From contig NZ_JACYMO010000015.1 in assembly GCF_014838825.1 (NCBI RefSeq), positions 1-48,214 on the forward strand: a stretch of DNA of 48,214 bases, read 5' to 3'. The notes beneath the pieces are model-generated. The model saw only the letters and a program-made list of their open reading frames with translations. It was not told where the DNA came from and did no database searches. The stretch is from Erwinia persicina. GTDB taxonomy: Bacteria; Pseudomonadota; Gammaproteobacteria; Enterobacterales; Enterobacteriaceae. The translations under genes and the position numbers were made by a program. Shown here piece by piece: positions 20,344-29,246 of this stretch (position 1 is its first letter; every line of letters starts with the position of its first letter).

Positions 20344-20405
20344 GCGGGCAGAATGCTATACCGGTGGGTGATGCTGCCCGTCAGAAAATATTAACCAGAG
20401 GTGTT

Positions 20406-21206
20406 ATGTACCGTATTGTTGCTTCAGACCTGGATGGCACGCTGCTGTCACCCGACCACACGCTCTCTTCCTATGCTCGCGAGACGTTGCAGTTGCTGAC
20501 CCGCAAAGGCATACATTTTATCTTCGCTACGGGCCGCCACTATATTGACGTGGCCCAAATGCGCGATAGCCTGGGTATTGATGCCTATATGATCACCTCT
20601 AACGGCGCGCGCGTGCACAACACGGCGGGTGAGCTGGTATTCAGCCATAATCTTGATGAAGATATTGCGCTTGAGCTGTTTGCTCTGCAGCACAGCAACC
20701 CGGATATTTATACCAACGTGTACCGGGATGAAGAGTGGTTTCTGAACCGCCACCGCCCGGATGAGATGGATTTTTTCCGCGAGTCTGACTTCAACTACCA
20801 GGTTTATCAGCCCGGGCAACTGGCGACCGACGGCATCAGCAAGGTGTTCTTTACCTGTGCGATCCCTGAACTGCTGGTCCCGCTTGAGCAGGCGCTGATG
20901 GCGCGCTGGGGCGATCGGGTGAACGTCAGCTTCTCACTGCCAACCTGTCTGGAAGTGATGGCCGGCGGCGTGTCGAAAGGACATGCGCTGGACGCGGTCT
21001 CTAAATCACTGGGTTACTCGCTGCAGGAGTGCATCGCGTTCGGGGATGGCATGAATGATAAAGAGATGCTCAGTATGGCGGGCAAAGGCTGCATCATGAG
21101 TAACTCTCACCAGCGCCTGAAAGATATCCTGCCTGAGCTGGAAGTGATCGGTTCGAATGCGGACCAGGCCGTACCCAACTACCTGCGGACATTATTTAAC
21201 GTCTGA
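20406..21206 (+). CDS. yigL: YigL, HAD-family sugar-phosphate/pyridoxal-phosphate phosphatase
   Basis: 266 residues, the E. coli length. Cof-type HAD hydrolase: motif I SDLDGTLL with Asp8/Asp10, motif II TSNGA (about 65-69), motif III Lys in GVSKGHALD (about 196-204), motif IV FGDGMNDKEM (about 213-222). The E. coli enzyme dephosphorylates sugar phosphates and is the SgrS-regulated phosphatase that relieves glucose-phosphate stress, as well as acting on pyridoxal phosphate. I start at MYRIVASDLDG with AGAGG upstream; the frame stays open further upstream, without similarity. Its 3' end faces glpQ. Confidence 0.95.
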   Translation: MYRIVASDLDGTLLSPDHTLSSYARETLQLLTRKGIHFIFATGRHYIDVAQMRDSLGIDAYMITSNGARVHNTAGELVFSHNLDEDIALELFALQHSNPDIYTNVYRDEEWFLNRHRPDEMDFFRESDFNYQVYQPGQLATDGISKVFFTCAIPELLVPLEQALMARWGDRVNVSFSLPTCLEVMAGGVSKGHALDAVSKSLGYSLQECIAFGDGMNDKEMLSMAGKGCIMSNSHQRLKDILPELEVIGSNADQAVPNYLRTLFNV

Positions 21207-21295
21207 TGGGGCGGCAGATACAGAAGCAGGGCATCCCGCTGTCCGGCCAGCAATACTGAGCGGTAGCGGTCGGCCCTTTTTCCGGTCAACCTTGC

Positions 21296-21322
21296 GGGCC
21301 GATCCACTGTTTCGATCGGCCC
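21296..21322. terminator. Hairpin between convergent yigL and glpQ
   Basis: GGGCCGATC (21296-21304) pairs with GATCGGCCC (21314-21322), 9 perfect pairs, loop 9. It lies 7 bases beyond the glpQ stop. Upstream in the same gap is GGTCGGCCCTTTTT (about 21268-21281), which may end yigL transcription. No long T-run follows the perfect hairpin on the glpQ side. Confidence 0.55.
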
Positions 21323-21328
21323 GGTGGT

Positions 21329-22378
21329 TTAGCGTTTCAGGAAGTGAACAGCCTTATCCGGGAAGTCAGTAAACAGTCCATCGACTCCGGCTTTGTTGTA
21401 CAGCAGGTCGTAGAGCTGGTCGACGTTGCTGACGTAGGGCGGTAACTGGTCTGCCCGAACGGTATAAGGGTGTACCACCAGATGATTCTGGTGGGCCTCC
21501 TGCACCATGCCGGTTAGCGTGACCTTGCCTGTTTTAGCACCGTCAGCCACCAGCATATGGTAGTCAGGTCCGATACCGTCGGCGTACTGCGCAAGAGTTT
21601 TCATCGCGCCCGGTTTAAACATCCAGTCGTAATCGTAGTTTACCCACTGACCGTTTCTCTGCTCCTGCGTTTCGTCCCATTTGGTATAGGCGATCAGCTG
21701 GACCAGTTTCAGGTTCATACCGCGCTGCGGCTCCAGTTCGGTCTTGATACGCTTCACTTCGTTAAAGTCAAAGCACTGTAAAAAAACTTTATCGTTTTTG
21801 CCGGTGTAGCCGTACTGCTTCAGCACATCCAGCACTTTTGCCGAGATATCCTTTCCTTCTTTACGGTGGAACCACGGGGCTTTAATCTCAGTATAAATAC
21901 CGATGTTCCTGCCCGTTGAGTGGTTCAGCCCCTGGATAAACTCCAGTTCCTCCTCGAAGGTGTGGACGCGGAAGTCTGATTTATCCATCGGGAAACGCCC
22001 CGGGAAGGTCTGGACTTTTTTACCCTGTTCTATGCTGAAGCCTTCCGTGAAGGCCAGGCTTTTTATCTCGGCTAGAGTAAAATCAATCGCGTAATAACGT
22101 CCGTCGGCCCGCGCACGGTGCGGAAAGCGGCTGGCAACATCGGTCACCCGATCGAGATAGTGGTCATGCAGCACCACCAGGCGATCGTCTTTGGTCATCA
22201 CCAAATCCTGCTCAAGATAGTCAGCCCCCTGCGCGTAAGCCATCGCTTTCGCCGGCAGGCTGTGCTCGGGCAGGTAGCCACTGGCACCGCGATGAGCAAT
22301 CACCAGCGGCGAGGTACTCGCGGCTGTCGCCGCGAGTGAGGTGGTCAGTAACACGGTTGCGATAACGTTTTTCAACAT
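21329..22378 (-). CDS. glpQ: Periplasmic glycerophosphodiester phosphodiesterase
   Basis: 349 residues (E. coli 358). A signal peptide (cleavage after about residue 20, TAA) leads into a GDPD barrel. Catalytic elements are AHRGASGYLPEHS (His29, Arg30, Glu38) and LEQDLVMTKDDRLVVLHDHYLDR (about residues 55-77) with the metal-binding Glu/Asp and second His. It releases glycerol-3-phosphate from glycerophosphodiesters in the periplasm. The start is 15 bases after the glpT stop; the pair is an operon so that GlpT imports what GlpQ makes. Confidence 0.97.
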   Translation of the reverse strand: MLKNVIATVLLTTSLAATAASTSPLVIAHRGASGYLPEHSLPAKAMAYAQGADYLEQDLVMTKDDRLVVLHDHYLDRVTDVASRFPHRARADGRYYAIDFTLAEIKSLAFTEGFSIEQGKKVQTFPGRFPMDKSDFRVHTFEEELEFIQGLNHSTGRNIGIYTEIKAPWFHRKEGKDISAKVLDVLKQYGYTGKNDKVFLQCFDFNEVKRIKTELEPQRGMNLKLVQLIAYTKWDETQEQRNGQWVNYDYDWMFKPGAMKTLAQYADGIGPDYHMLVADGAKTGKVTLTGMVQEAHQNHLVVHPYTVRADQLPPYVSNVDQLYDLLYNKAGVDGLFTDFPDKAVHFLKR

Positions 22379-22393
22379 AATTACCCGTCCCGA

Positions 22394-23740
22394 TCAGAGT
22401 GAGTTCAGTCCCTGTTTGTGTTTTTTCTCGCTCATCATGGTCATCGCCAGCAGGATCACTGCCAGCACACAGCCGCCGATCATGATGATAAAGCCGCCGT
22501 CCCAGCCAAAGTAATCGACGGTGTAACCGACGATAGCGCTGGCGGCAACGGAGCCCCCGAGGTAGCCAAACAGACCGGTGAAGCCAGCGGCGGTACCCGC
22601 TGCTTTTTTCGGTGCCAGCTCAAGGGCATGCAGGCCAATCAGCATTACCGGACCATAGATCAGGAAGCCAATCACCATCATGCAGGCCATATCCACGCCA
22701 GGATTGCCTGCCGGGTTCATCCAGTACACCACAGTGGCGATGGTCACCAGTACCATAAAGAATACGCCGGTGGCACCACGGTTACCTTTGAAGACCTTAT
22801 CGGACATCCAGCCACACAGCAGCGTGCCGGGAATACCTGCGTATTCGTAGAAGAAGTAAGCCCACGAGGATTTATCCAGCGTGAAGTGTTTCACTTCTTT
22901 CAGGTAGGTCGGTGACCAGTCAAGAATGCCGTAGCGCAGCAGATAAACAAACACGTTGGCCAGGGCGATATACCACAGCAGCTTGTTCGGCAGAATGTAC
23001 TGCATAAAGATCTGCTTTGCGGTCAGCTCGTTTTCATGTTTCTCATCGTAGTCAGGCGGGTAATCATTTTTATACTCTTCGATCGGTGGCAGGCCACAGG
23101 ACTGCGGCGTATCACGCATCAGCGCAAAGGCAATAATCGCAATGAGAATGGCCCCGAAGGCAGGCATATACAGCGCCGCTTTCCAGTCGTTAAACCAGGC
23201 CATACCCAGCAGGAACAGCAGTGGCGGGATGCCGCCACCGACGTTATGCGCACAGTTCCAGACGGAAACGATGCCGCCGCGTTCTTTCTGTGACCACCAG
23301 TGCACCATAGTACGACCGCACGGTGGCCAGCCCATTCCCTGGAACCATCCGCAGAGGAATAACAGAACAAACATCACCATAATGCTGGATGTGGCCCAGG
23401 GGACGAAGCCCATAAACAGCATCACGGCAGCGGCCAGGATCAGACCGGCAGGCAGGAAAACGCGTGGGTTGGAGCGATCAGACACCGAACCCATGATGAA
23501 TTTTGAAAAACCGTAGGCGATAGAGATACCGGACAGCGCAAAGCCCAGATCACCGCGTGAGAAGCCCTGTTCAACCAGGTAGGGCATTGCCAGGGTGAAG
23601 TTTTTACGCACCAGATAATAGGCAGCATAACCGAAGAATATCCCCAGAAAGATCTGCCAACGTAGCTTGCGATATAACGGATCAACGCGGCTGTCATCAA
23701 CGCGGGGCTGATGTGCAGCGGGTTTGAAAAAACTTAACAT
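22394..23740 (-). CDS. glpT: Glycerol-3-phosphate/phosphate antiporter
   Basis: 448 residues (E. coli 452). Major-facilitator protein with 12 transmembrane helices in two halves. The substrate-binding arginine near residue 43 (YYLVRKNF) and the region [14 protein letters not shown] match E. coli GlpT almost exactly. It exchanges phosphate for glycerol-3-phosphate and is the entry route of fosfomycin. It is the first gene of glpT-glpQ. In E. coli this operon faces glpABC; here the upstream neighbour is a DUF1456 gene, so the operon sits in a different chromosomal place. Confidence 0.98.
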   Translation of the reverse strand: MLSFFKPAAHQPRVDDSRVDPLYRKLRWQIFLGIFFGYAAYYLVRKNFTLAMPYLVEQGFSRGDLGFALSGISIAYGFSKFIMGSVSDRSNPRVFLPAGLILAAAVMLFMGFVPWATSSIMVMFVLLFLCGWFQGMGWPPCGRTMVHWWSQKERGGIVSVWNCAHNVGGGIPPLLFLLGMAWFNDWKAALYMPAFGAILIAIIAFALMRDTPQSCGLPPIEEYKNDYPPDYDEKHENELTAKQIFMQYILPNKLLWYIALANVFVYLLRYGILDWSPTYLKEVKHFTLDKSSWAYFFYEYAGIPGTLLCGWMSDKVFKGNRGATGVFFMVLVTIATVVYWMNPAGNPGVDMACMMVIGFLIYGPVMLIGLHALELAPKKAAGTAAGFTGLFGYLGGSVAASAIVGYTVDYFGWDGGFIIMIGGCVLAVILLAMTMMSEKKHKQGLNSL

Positions 23741-23824
23741 TTTGGCCTCCCATGGCTCGAAAGTCTGTTATCCGGCTTCGAATGCGCAGATAAAGGAAAC
23801 ATTAACCCGAGTCATCAGGGGTAA

Positions 23825-23842
23825 ATGTTCTATTTCGCGCAT
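23825..23842. promoter_or_regulatory. Possible GlpR operator
   Basis: ATGTTC-TATTTC-GCGCAT resembles the GlpR dyad (ATGTTCG...CGAACAT) at most outer positions. It lies between the CRP site and the glpT start, where the E. coli glpTQ operon also has repressor sites. Weak match, so tentative. Confidence 0.35.
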
Positions 23843-23959
23843 AGCGTAGTCGTTATCAGAAAAGCTGACTGTGAAGAAAGGCGCAAATGTTACAGTTTTA
23901 TGACGGAATGGCTATATCTACATCACAAAATGGTGATTTATTTTCACCATGAAACTATA

Positions 23960-23981
23960 AAGTGTGATTATAGTCACAAAA
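23960..23981. promoter_or_regulatory. Consensus CRP-cAMP site upstream of glpT
   Basis: The core TGTGA-TTATAG-TCACA (23963-23978) matches the CRP consensus at all ten half-site bases. It lies about 230 bases before the glpT ATG. E. coli glpTQ is CRP-activated, so catabolite control of the operon is expected. Confidence 0.8.
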
Positions 23982-24106
23982 GTAATTCCGCACAGTGAGT
24001 GTGGCTTTCGTTTGATGAGTGAAAATGTTCTAAAAGGAAGGTGGCGGGTTCGCTGATGAGCGCAAAGATTAACGCCATCAGGTGACGTTAATCTGTCATG
24101 AAGAAC

Positions 24107-24580
24107 TTAGACTTTTTTGGCCGGGCGGATTTTCATGGTCAGGCCCTTAAGGAAATTACGCAGGATCTGGTCGCCACACTCACGATAATTTTTATGCCCG
24201 GGTTTACGGAAGATCGCACCAATCTCGGACTGTCCAACCGCAAAGTCTGCACTTTTCAGCAGTTCCAGAATATCAGTGGTTTTCAGGTCAAAGGCCACAC
24301 GCAGCTTCTTCATCAGAATATTGTTGGTCATTTTACGTTCAATTGAAGGCGCGGGGGCATCTTCACTTTTCCCGCGACGCTCAAAAATAAGGCCATTGAG
24401 AAAATAACCCATGATGACATCGGGGCAGGGGCGGAAGCCGGCTTCATCCTCTTTTTTCAGGAAGCTGTGTACTTCGGCTTCGGTCACTTCGCTCTCTGCC
24501 AGCGCCAGAATGCTTACCACTTTAGCATCGCTTAAATTCAGCATGTAACGCACGCTGCGCAGGACATCGTTATTGGTCAT
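24107..24580 (-). CDS. yehS: DUF1456 protein, YehS-like
   Basis: 157 residues, near the E. coli YehS length. Two tandem copies of the DUF1456 unit are visible: NNDVLRSVRYMLNLSDAKVV (about 3-22) and TNNILMKKLRVAFDLKTTDI (about 83-102), each followed by an acidic/aromatic stretch with FRPCPD or NYRECGDQ. Function unknown. I start at MTNNDVLR; a frame extending 17 residues further has no homology. E. coli yehS is far from this locus, so its place between glpT and metR is lineage-specific. The protein family is soluble with no signal peptide. Confidence 0.9.
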   Translation of the reverse strand: MTNNDVLRSVRYMLNLSDAKVVSILALAESEVTEAEVHSFLKKEDEAGFRPCPDVIMGYFLNGLIFERRGKSEDAPAPSIERKMTNNILMKKLRVAFDLKTTDILELLKSADFAVGQSEIGAIFRKPGHKNYRECGDQILRNFLKGLTMKIRPAKKV

Positions 24581-24633
24581 AGGGTCTCTCTGTAGTGAAA
24601 CAATTGCAGTGCGCGCAGTATAACCCGTCATAC

Positions 24634-24673
24634 CTCAGGCTGCATCTGCGATAGCGGATGGGTCTGACCTGAG
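24634..24673. other. Hairpin in the yehS-metR gap
   Basis: CTCAGG (24634-24639) pairs with CCTGAG (24668-24673), and inside it CATC with GATG. It lies 38 bases beyond the metR stop. It lacks a T-run, so it is a weak terminator candidate or a degenerate repeat element. Confidence 0.35.
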
Positions 24674-24710
24674 CCCTCCTCTCCGCCAGCGCTGCGCTGA
24701 CGCCGAAAAC

Positions 24711-25649
24711 CTACGGATGGCTGACGGAAGGGTGTGGAATGCCAGGGCGCGAAGCATCGCGCACCCGTGGCAGATGATCGCAGGCGTGCTGGCGGGCAGA
24801 ACGAATAAAGGCCTCCACGACCGGCTGGCGCTGTTCACCGTCGCGTACTGCAGCGTACAGGCGGCTCCAGAGCCCTTCCCCCAGCGCCTTGGTGACCACC
24901 AGTCCCTGATGCTCGAAACTCTCCACTACCCAGTGTGGCAGCGCGGCAATCCCCATCTGCGCTGAAACCATCTGGATCAGCAGCAGCGTATTATCCACGC
25001 TTTTCAGCGTCGGGCTGACGCCGGCGGGCTGCAGGAAATGCCGCCAGATATCCAGGCGCTGTCGCTGTACCGGATAGATCAGCAACACTTCCCGGGCCAG
25101 GTCCTCGGGGGAAATATGGTCTTTCTGCGCCAGAGGGTGGTCAGGTGCCAGCACCAGGCGTACCTCAAAATCAAACATCGGCGCATAGAACAACCCGCTG
25201 CGCGGCAAAATATCCGATGTCAGTACCACATCGAGTTCCCCCTGCTGAAGGGCAGGTTGCGGGTCGAACGTCACCCCCGATTTGAAATCCATCACTACCT
25301 GCGGCCAACTCTGGCGGAAATTGTTCAGCGCGGGGGTCAGCCACTGAATGCAGCTATGGCATTCGATCGCGATACGCAGCGTGGTCTGGTGAGGTTCATG
25401 GCAGGCCTGCAGCGCCTGCTGGATTTGGGGCAACACCTGCTCCGCCAGCTGCAACAGTATGTCGCCCTGGGGGGTAAAACGCAGAGGCTGGCTTTTACGC
25501 ACAAACAGCCGGAAACCCAGACGCTGCTCCAGGTCACTGAACTGATGAGATAACGCTGACTGCGTTTGATGCAGCTGAGCCGCTGCTGCGGCAAGCGAAC
25601 CCGTTGTTCGCAGGGCCTGCAACGTCCGCAGGTGTTTAAGTTCGATCAT
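24711..25649 (-). CDS. metR: MetR, LysR-type activator of methionine synthesis genes
   Basis: 312 residues (E. coli 317). N-terminal LysR helix-turn-helix (about residues 1-60, with [28 protein letters not shown]) and a two-lobed effector domain that senses homocysteine. E. coli MetR activates metE and metH and represses itself. It is divergent from metE across 135 bases, the classical arrangement. The last 15 residues differ from E. coli. Start [13 protein letters not shown] matches the family. Confidence 0.97.
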   Translation of the reverse strand: MIELKHLRTLQALRTTGSLAAAAAQLHQTQSALSHQFSDLEQRLGFRLFVRKSQPLRFTPQGDILLQLAEQVLPQIQQALQACHEPHQTTLRIAIECHSCIQWLTPALNNFRQSWPQVVMDFKSGVTFDPQPALQQGELDVVLTSDILPRSGLFYAPMFDFEVRLVLAPDHPLAQKDHISPEDLAREVLLIYPVQRQRLDIWRHFLQPAGVSPTLKSVDNTLLLIQMVSAQMGIAALPHWVVESFEHQGLVVTKALGEGLWSRLYAAVRDGEQRQPVVEAFIRSARQHACDHLPRVRDASRPGIPHPSVSHP

Positions 25650-25670
25650 GAGAGTCCTTCACATCGACGG

Positions 25671-25683
25671 TGAATATTTTGCG
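25671..25683. promoter_or_regulatory. Possible MetR site between metR and metE
   Basis: TGAATATTTTGCG keeps the left half TGAA and part of the right half of the MetR motif TGAA-N5-TTCA. It is the best MetR-like match in the shared control region. The right half is degenerate, so this is tentative. Confidence 0.35.
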
Positions 25684-25721
25684 CTTGTGGATAATACAGT
25701 ACCTGCACAATATAGCGGTGT

Positions 25722-25737
25722 AAACATCTGGATGGCT
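25722..25737. promoter_or_regulatory. Candidate tandem MetJ boxes before metE
   Basis: Two adjacent 8-mers, AAACATCT (6 of 8 to AGACGTCT) and GGATGGCT (5 of 8), lie 48 bases upstream of the metE ATG. MetJ binds tandem degenerate met boxes, and E. coli metE is MetJ-repressed, so the position is right. Confidence 0.5.
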
Positions 25738-25784
25738 AAATGCACTGACTGGTGCAGCATAGGTTAACTAACGAGGCACAACTG

Positions 25785-28073
25785 ATGACGATTCTTAACC
25801 ATACTCTCGGCTTCCCCCGCGTTGGTCTGCGTCGCGAACTGAAAAAAGCGCAGGAAAGCTACTGGGCAGGCAACAGCTCGCGGGAAGCGCTGCTGGCCAC
25901 CGGCCGCGAACTGCGTGCCCGCCACTGGCAACAGCAGAAAGACGCCGGCGTTAACCTGCTGCCAGTGGGCGATTTTGCCTGGTACGATCATGTTCTGACC
26001 ACCAGCCTGCTGCTGGGTAACGTTCCGTCGCGTCATCAGAATAAAGATGGCTCAGTTGACCTTGATACGCTATTCCGGATCGGGCGTGGCCGTGCGCCGA
26101 CCGGTGAACCGGCGGCAGCGGCAGAAATGACCAAATGGTTTAACACGAACTATCACTATATGGTTCCGGAGTTTGTTCAGGGCCAGCAGTTCAGACTGAC
26201 CTGGGCCCAGCTGCTGGAGGAAGTGGATGAAGCACTGGCGTTGGGACATAACGTGAAACCCGTTTTGCTTGGTCCGGTGACCTATCTGTGGCTGGGCAAG
26301 GTGAAAGGGGACGCTTTTGACCGCCTGAGCCTGCTGAACGATATTCTGCCGGTCTACCAGCAGGTGCTGGCCGAACTGGCTAAGCGGGGTATTGAATGGG
26401 TGCAGATCGACGAGCCTGCCCTGGCGCTGGAGCTGCCCCCTGAGTGGCTGGCGGCCTTTAAACCTGCTTACACTGCCCTGCAGGGGGAGACGCGACTGCT
26501 GCTGACCACCTACTTTGACAGCATCGGTCAGAACCTCGACACCATTACCGCGCTGCCGGTACAGGGCCTGCACGTTGACCTGGTTCACGGCAAAGACGAC
26601 ATCACGGTACTGAACCGTACGGTGCCGGCAGACTGGGTACTCTCCGTTGGTGTGATTAACGGCCGTAATGTCTGGCGTGCCGACCTGAGCCGCTGGTTTG
26701 AGCGCCTGCAGCCGCTGGTGGCCACGCGCAAACAGCTGTGGATCGGATCGTCCTGTTCGCTGCTGCACAGCCCCATTGACCTCAGCGTCGAAACCCGTCT
26801 CGATGATGAAGTGAAAAGCTGGTTCGCGTTTGCCCTGCAAAAGTGTGCCGAGCTGTCGCTGTTAAGTAACGCCCTGAATCATAATGATCCTGGCTCCCTG
26901 GAAGCCTGGAGCGCGCCGATCCGTGCCCGTCAGCACTCCTCCCGCGTACACAATGCGGCAGTGGGTCAGCGCCTGGCCGCTATTACGGCCCGAGACAGCC
27001 AGCGTAACAGCCCCTATCCGGTACGTGCGCATGCCCAGCGCCAGCGTTTTCAGCTGCCAGCCTGGCCCACCACCACTATCGGTTCTTTCCCACAAACCAC
27101 TGAAATTCGCGGCCTGCGGCTTGATTTTAAACAGGGAAGACTGGACGGCAGCCACTATCGTACCGGCATCGCCAGCCACATCAGACAGGCGATTGCAGAG
27201 CAGGAGCGACTGGGGCTGGACGTGCTGGTTCACGGAGAGGCAGAGCGTAACGATATGGTGGAGTATTTTGGTGAAAACCTCGACGGGTTCATCTTCACCC
27301 AGAATGGCTGGGTGCAAAGCTACGGTTCACGCTGTGTGAAACCGCCGGTGATTATCGGTGACGTCAGCCGTCCTGACGCGATCACCGTTGAGTGGGCGAA
27401 ATACGCACAGTCCCTGACTGATAAACCGGTGAAAGGCATGCTGACCGGTCCGGTCACCATTCTGTGCTGGTCGTTCCCTCGCGAAGATGTGTCCCGGGAA
27501 ACCATTGCTAAACAGATTGCACTGGCGCTGCGTGATGAAGTGGTAGATCTTGAAAACGCCGGCATTGGTATTATTCAGATCGACGAACCGGCCCTGCGCG
27601 AAGGGTTACCGCTGCACCGTTCCGACTGGTCTGCCTATCTGGCATGGGCGGTAGACGCCTTCCGCCTCAACGCCGCCGTGGCGAAGGATGACACCCAGAT
27701 CCACACCCATATGTGTTACTGCGAGTTCAATGACATCATGGAGTCCATTGCCGCCCTGGATGCGGATGTGATCACCATCGAAACCTCACGTTCGGATATG
27801 GAACTGCTGGAGTCGTTTGAGGAGTTTGAGTATCCGAATGACATCGGCCCCGGGGTGTACGACATTCACTCGCCGAACGTGCCTGATGTGGCGTGGATGG
27901 AAGCACTACTACGCAAGGCCGCACAGCGCATTCCGCCTGAGCGACTGTGGGTGAACCCGGACTGCGGCCTGAAAACCCGCGGCTGGACTGAAACCCGTCA
28001 GGCACTGGCCAACATGGTCAAAGCGGCGCACAACCTGCGTAATGCACAGAGCGCATCATTCCCGGTGTTGTGA
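25785..28073 (+). CDS. metE: Cobalamin-independent methionine synthase
   Basis: 762 residues (E. coli 753). Transfers the methyl group from 5-methyltetrahydropteroyl-triglutamate to homocysteine. Two (beta/alpha)8 barrels; the C-terminal one carries the zinc ligands His642 and Cys644 ([11 protein letters not shown]), Glu666 (ITIETSRSD) and Cys727 ([10 protein letters not shown]), all offset by one from E. coli. I start at [19 protein letters not shown] with GAGG upstream, although the frame is open 33 bases earlier. The C-terminal tail [10 protein letters not shown] is slightly longer than in E. coli. Divergent from metR, followed by a strong terminator. Confidence 0.98.
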   Translation: MTILNHTLGFPRVGLRRELKKAQESYWAGNSSREALLATGRELRARHWQQQKDAGVNLLPVGDFAWYDHVLTTSLLLGNVPSRHQNKDGSVDLDTLFRIGRGRAPTGEPAAAAEMTKWFNTNYHYMVPEFVQGQQFRLTWAQLLEEVDEALALGHNVKPVLLGPVTYLWLGKVKGDAFDRLSLLNDILPVYQQVLAELAKRGIEWVQIDEPALALELPPEWLAAFKPAYTALQGETRLLLTTYFDSIGQNLDTITALPVQGLHVDLVHGKDDITVLNRTVPADWVLSVGVINGRNVWRADLSRWFERLQPLVATRKQLWIGSSCSLLHSPIDLSVETRLDDEVKSWFAFALQKCAELSLLSNALNHNDPGSLEAWSAPIRARQHSSRVHNAAVGQRLAAITARDSQRNSPYPVRAHAQRQRFQLPAWPTTTIGSFPQTTEIRGLRLDFKQGRLDGSHYRTGIASHIRQAIAEQERLGLDVLVHGEAERNDMVEYFGENLDGFIFTQNGWVQSYGSRCVKPPVIIGDVSRPDAITVEWAKYAQSLTDKPVKGMLTGPVTILCWSFPREDVSRETIAKQIALALRDEVVDLENAGIGIIQIDEPALREGLPLHRSDWSAYLAWAVDAFRLNAAVAKDDTQIHTHMCYCEFNDIMESIAALDADVITIETSRSDMELLESFEEFEYPNDIGPGVYDIHSPNVPDVAWMEALLRKAAQRIPPERLWVNPDCGLKTRGWTETRQALANMVKAAHNLRNAQSASFPVL

Positions 28074-28088
28074 TGGCGGTTATCAACG

Positions 28089-28115
28089 AGGGGCGCATGG
28101 CGCCCCTGTTTTTTT
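28089..28115 (+). terminator. metE terminator
   Basis: AGGGGCGC (28089-28096) and GCGCCCCT (28100-28107) with loop ATG, then G and T7 (28109-28115). A canonical Rho-independent terminator. Its T-run overlaps the complement of the dlhH stop codon (28114-28116). Confidence 0.93.
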
Positions 28116-28950
28116 ACGCTTTTGGCGCAACGCCATGCTGCTTAAACCAGGCCAGCATACGCTGCCAGCCGTCCTGAGCGGATTCGGCATGGTAGCTCGG
28201 GCGATAGTCGGCATTAAAGGCATGGCCGGCATCAGGATAAACGATAATTTCCGCCGTGGCATTGGCCGCCCGCAGTGCCTGGCGCATGGTTTCCACACTC
28301 TCCTGCGGAATGCTGTCGTCTTTGCCGCCGTACAGGCCCAGCACCGGGGAGTTAAGATCCACCGCGATATCGACTGGCTGTTTCTGCTGTTTCATGGTTT
28401 TTTCACCCACCAGTTTGCCGTACCAGGCTACCGCCGCTTTAAGCTGGGGATTGTGTGCGGCGTACAGCCAGGTAATTCGTCCCCCCCAGCAAAAGCCGGT
28501 AGCGGCCATATTGCGCATATCACCGCCATGACGGGATGCCCAGTTGGCAACATGGTCAAGATCGGCCAGCACCTGAGTATCCGGAACCTGACTCACCAGT
28601 TCACTGAACAAGGTCGGAATATCGTTATAGTCCGCCGGGTCGCCCTGGCGAAAATAGAGTTCAGGCGCTACCGCAAGGTAACCTTCAGCCGCCAGACGAC
28701 GGCAGATATCGCGGATATGTTCGTGAACCCCAAAGATCTCCTGAATCACCAGCACCACCGGCAGCAGCCCTTCGGCATGACGCGGTTTTGCATGGAAGGC
28801 AGGCATGTTCTCACCCTGGGTCGGAATTGACGTCTCACCCGAAAGAATATCCGCGCTGTCCGTGGTAATCGTAGTGGCGGCAGTGGGAAGCGTGGCTGGC
28901 GCGAAGCCGTTATTGTTCTGTTCTTGCGTCGTGTTATCGTCGGTTTTCAT
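28114..28950 (-). CDS. dlhH: Dienelactone hydrolase-family protein (DlhH/YsgA)
   Basis: 278 residues (E. coli 271). Alpha/beta-hydrolase with a cysteine nucleophile: Cys154 in TGFCWGGRITW, histidine in DAGHAFNADYRPSYH (His243), and an aspartate in LYGGKDDSIP (211 or 212). The natural substrate in enterobacteria is not established; the fold hydrolyses cyclic lactones such as dienelactone. I chose the ATG at 28950 because GGAGAGG lies directly upstream; an ATG at 28962 is in frame but less well placed. The first 45 residues are low-complexity and Thr/Asn-rich. Convergent with metE, divergent from udp. Confidence 0.88.
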   Translation of the reverse strand: MKTDDNTTQEQNNNGFAPATLPTAATTITTDSADILSGETSIPTQGENMPAFHAKPRHAEGLLPVVLVIQEIFGVHEHIRDICRRLAAEGYLAVAPELYFRQGDPADYNDIPTLFSELVSQVPDTQVLADLDHVANWASRHGGDMRNMAATGFCWGGRITWLYAAHNPQLKAAVAWYGKLVGEKTMKQQKQPVDIAVDLNSPVLGLYGGKDDSIPQESVETMRQALRAANATAEIIVYPDAGHAFNADYRPSYHAESAQDGWQRMLAWFKQHGVAPKA

Positions 28951-29107
28951 TATCCTCTCCATGCGTGCACAAATACGATCGGCATTAAGGGTTTAACTAT
29001 AGCCCGAAATGCGCCGGGGTCAGACATCACCTCTGGTATCTCTTATCATCAGATCACCCCAAACGACAGGGTCAGGCGTGTGAAAGCGGTCAGGCTGGGT
29101 TGTATGA

Positions 29108-29123
29108 TGTGATGGGTGTCACT
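29108..29123. promoter_or_regulatory. CRP-like site 2 upstream of udp
   Basis: TGTGA-TGGGTG-TCACT matches the CRP consensus at nine of ten bases. Its centre is 29115.5, which is 52 bases before the centre of the weaker site at 29160-29175. The same -93.5/-41.5 geometry is recalled from E. coli udp. Confidence 0.7.
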
Positions 29124-29159
29124 ATTTATAATGTAATCAATGTAATTTTCATTTGTATT

Positions 29160-29175
29160 GTCGACGCTTATCACA
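29160..29175. promoter_or_regulatory. CRP-like site 1 upstream of udp (degenerate left half)
   Basis: GTCGA-CGCTTA-TCACA has a perfect right half and a poor left half. If it is centred at -41.5 transcription would start near 29209, with TACAGT (29197-29202) as the -10. CytR could bridge the two sites, as in E. coli, but I found no clear CytR boxes. Confidence 0.4.
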
Positions 29176-29246
29176 TAAAAGTGCGACGGATTTCCTTACA
29201 GTAGTCTTAAGTTCATTCTTCCCTCTTCCCGTGACAGGAGTTTCAA

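Larger units (their letters stand above)
23741..24106. other. glpT upstream region, 366 bases without a gene
   Basis: The gap is A+T-rich relative to its neighbours and holds a consensus CRP site (23960-23981), an inverted repeat ATGGTGA (23930-23936)/TCACCAT (23944-23950) with 7 bases between, a GlpR-like dyad ATGTTC-N6-GCGCAT (23825-23842), and hairpin GATTAACG (24067-24074)/CGTTAATC (24086-24093), which may end the neighbouring yehS transcript arriving from the right. No open frame of interest is present. Confidence 0.6.

Noticed and set aside
26070..26840. 256-codon open frame antisense to metE
   Set aside because: Same reasoning: embedded in the fully conserved metE and without a family signature or plausible start signal.
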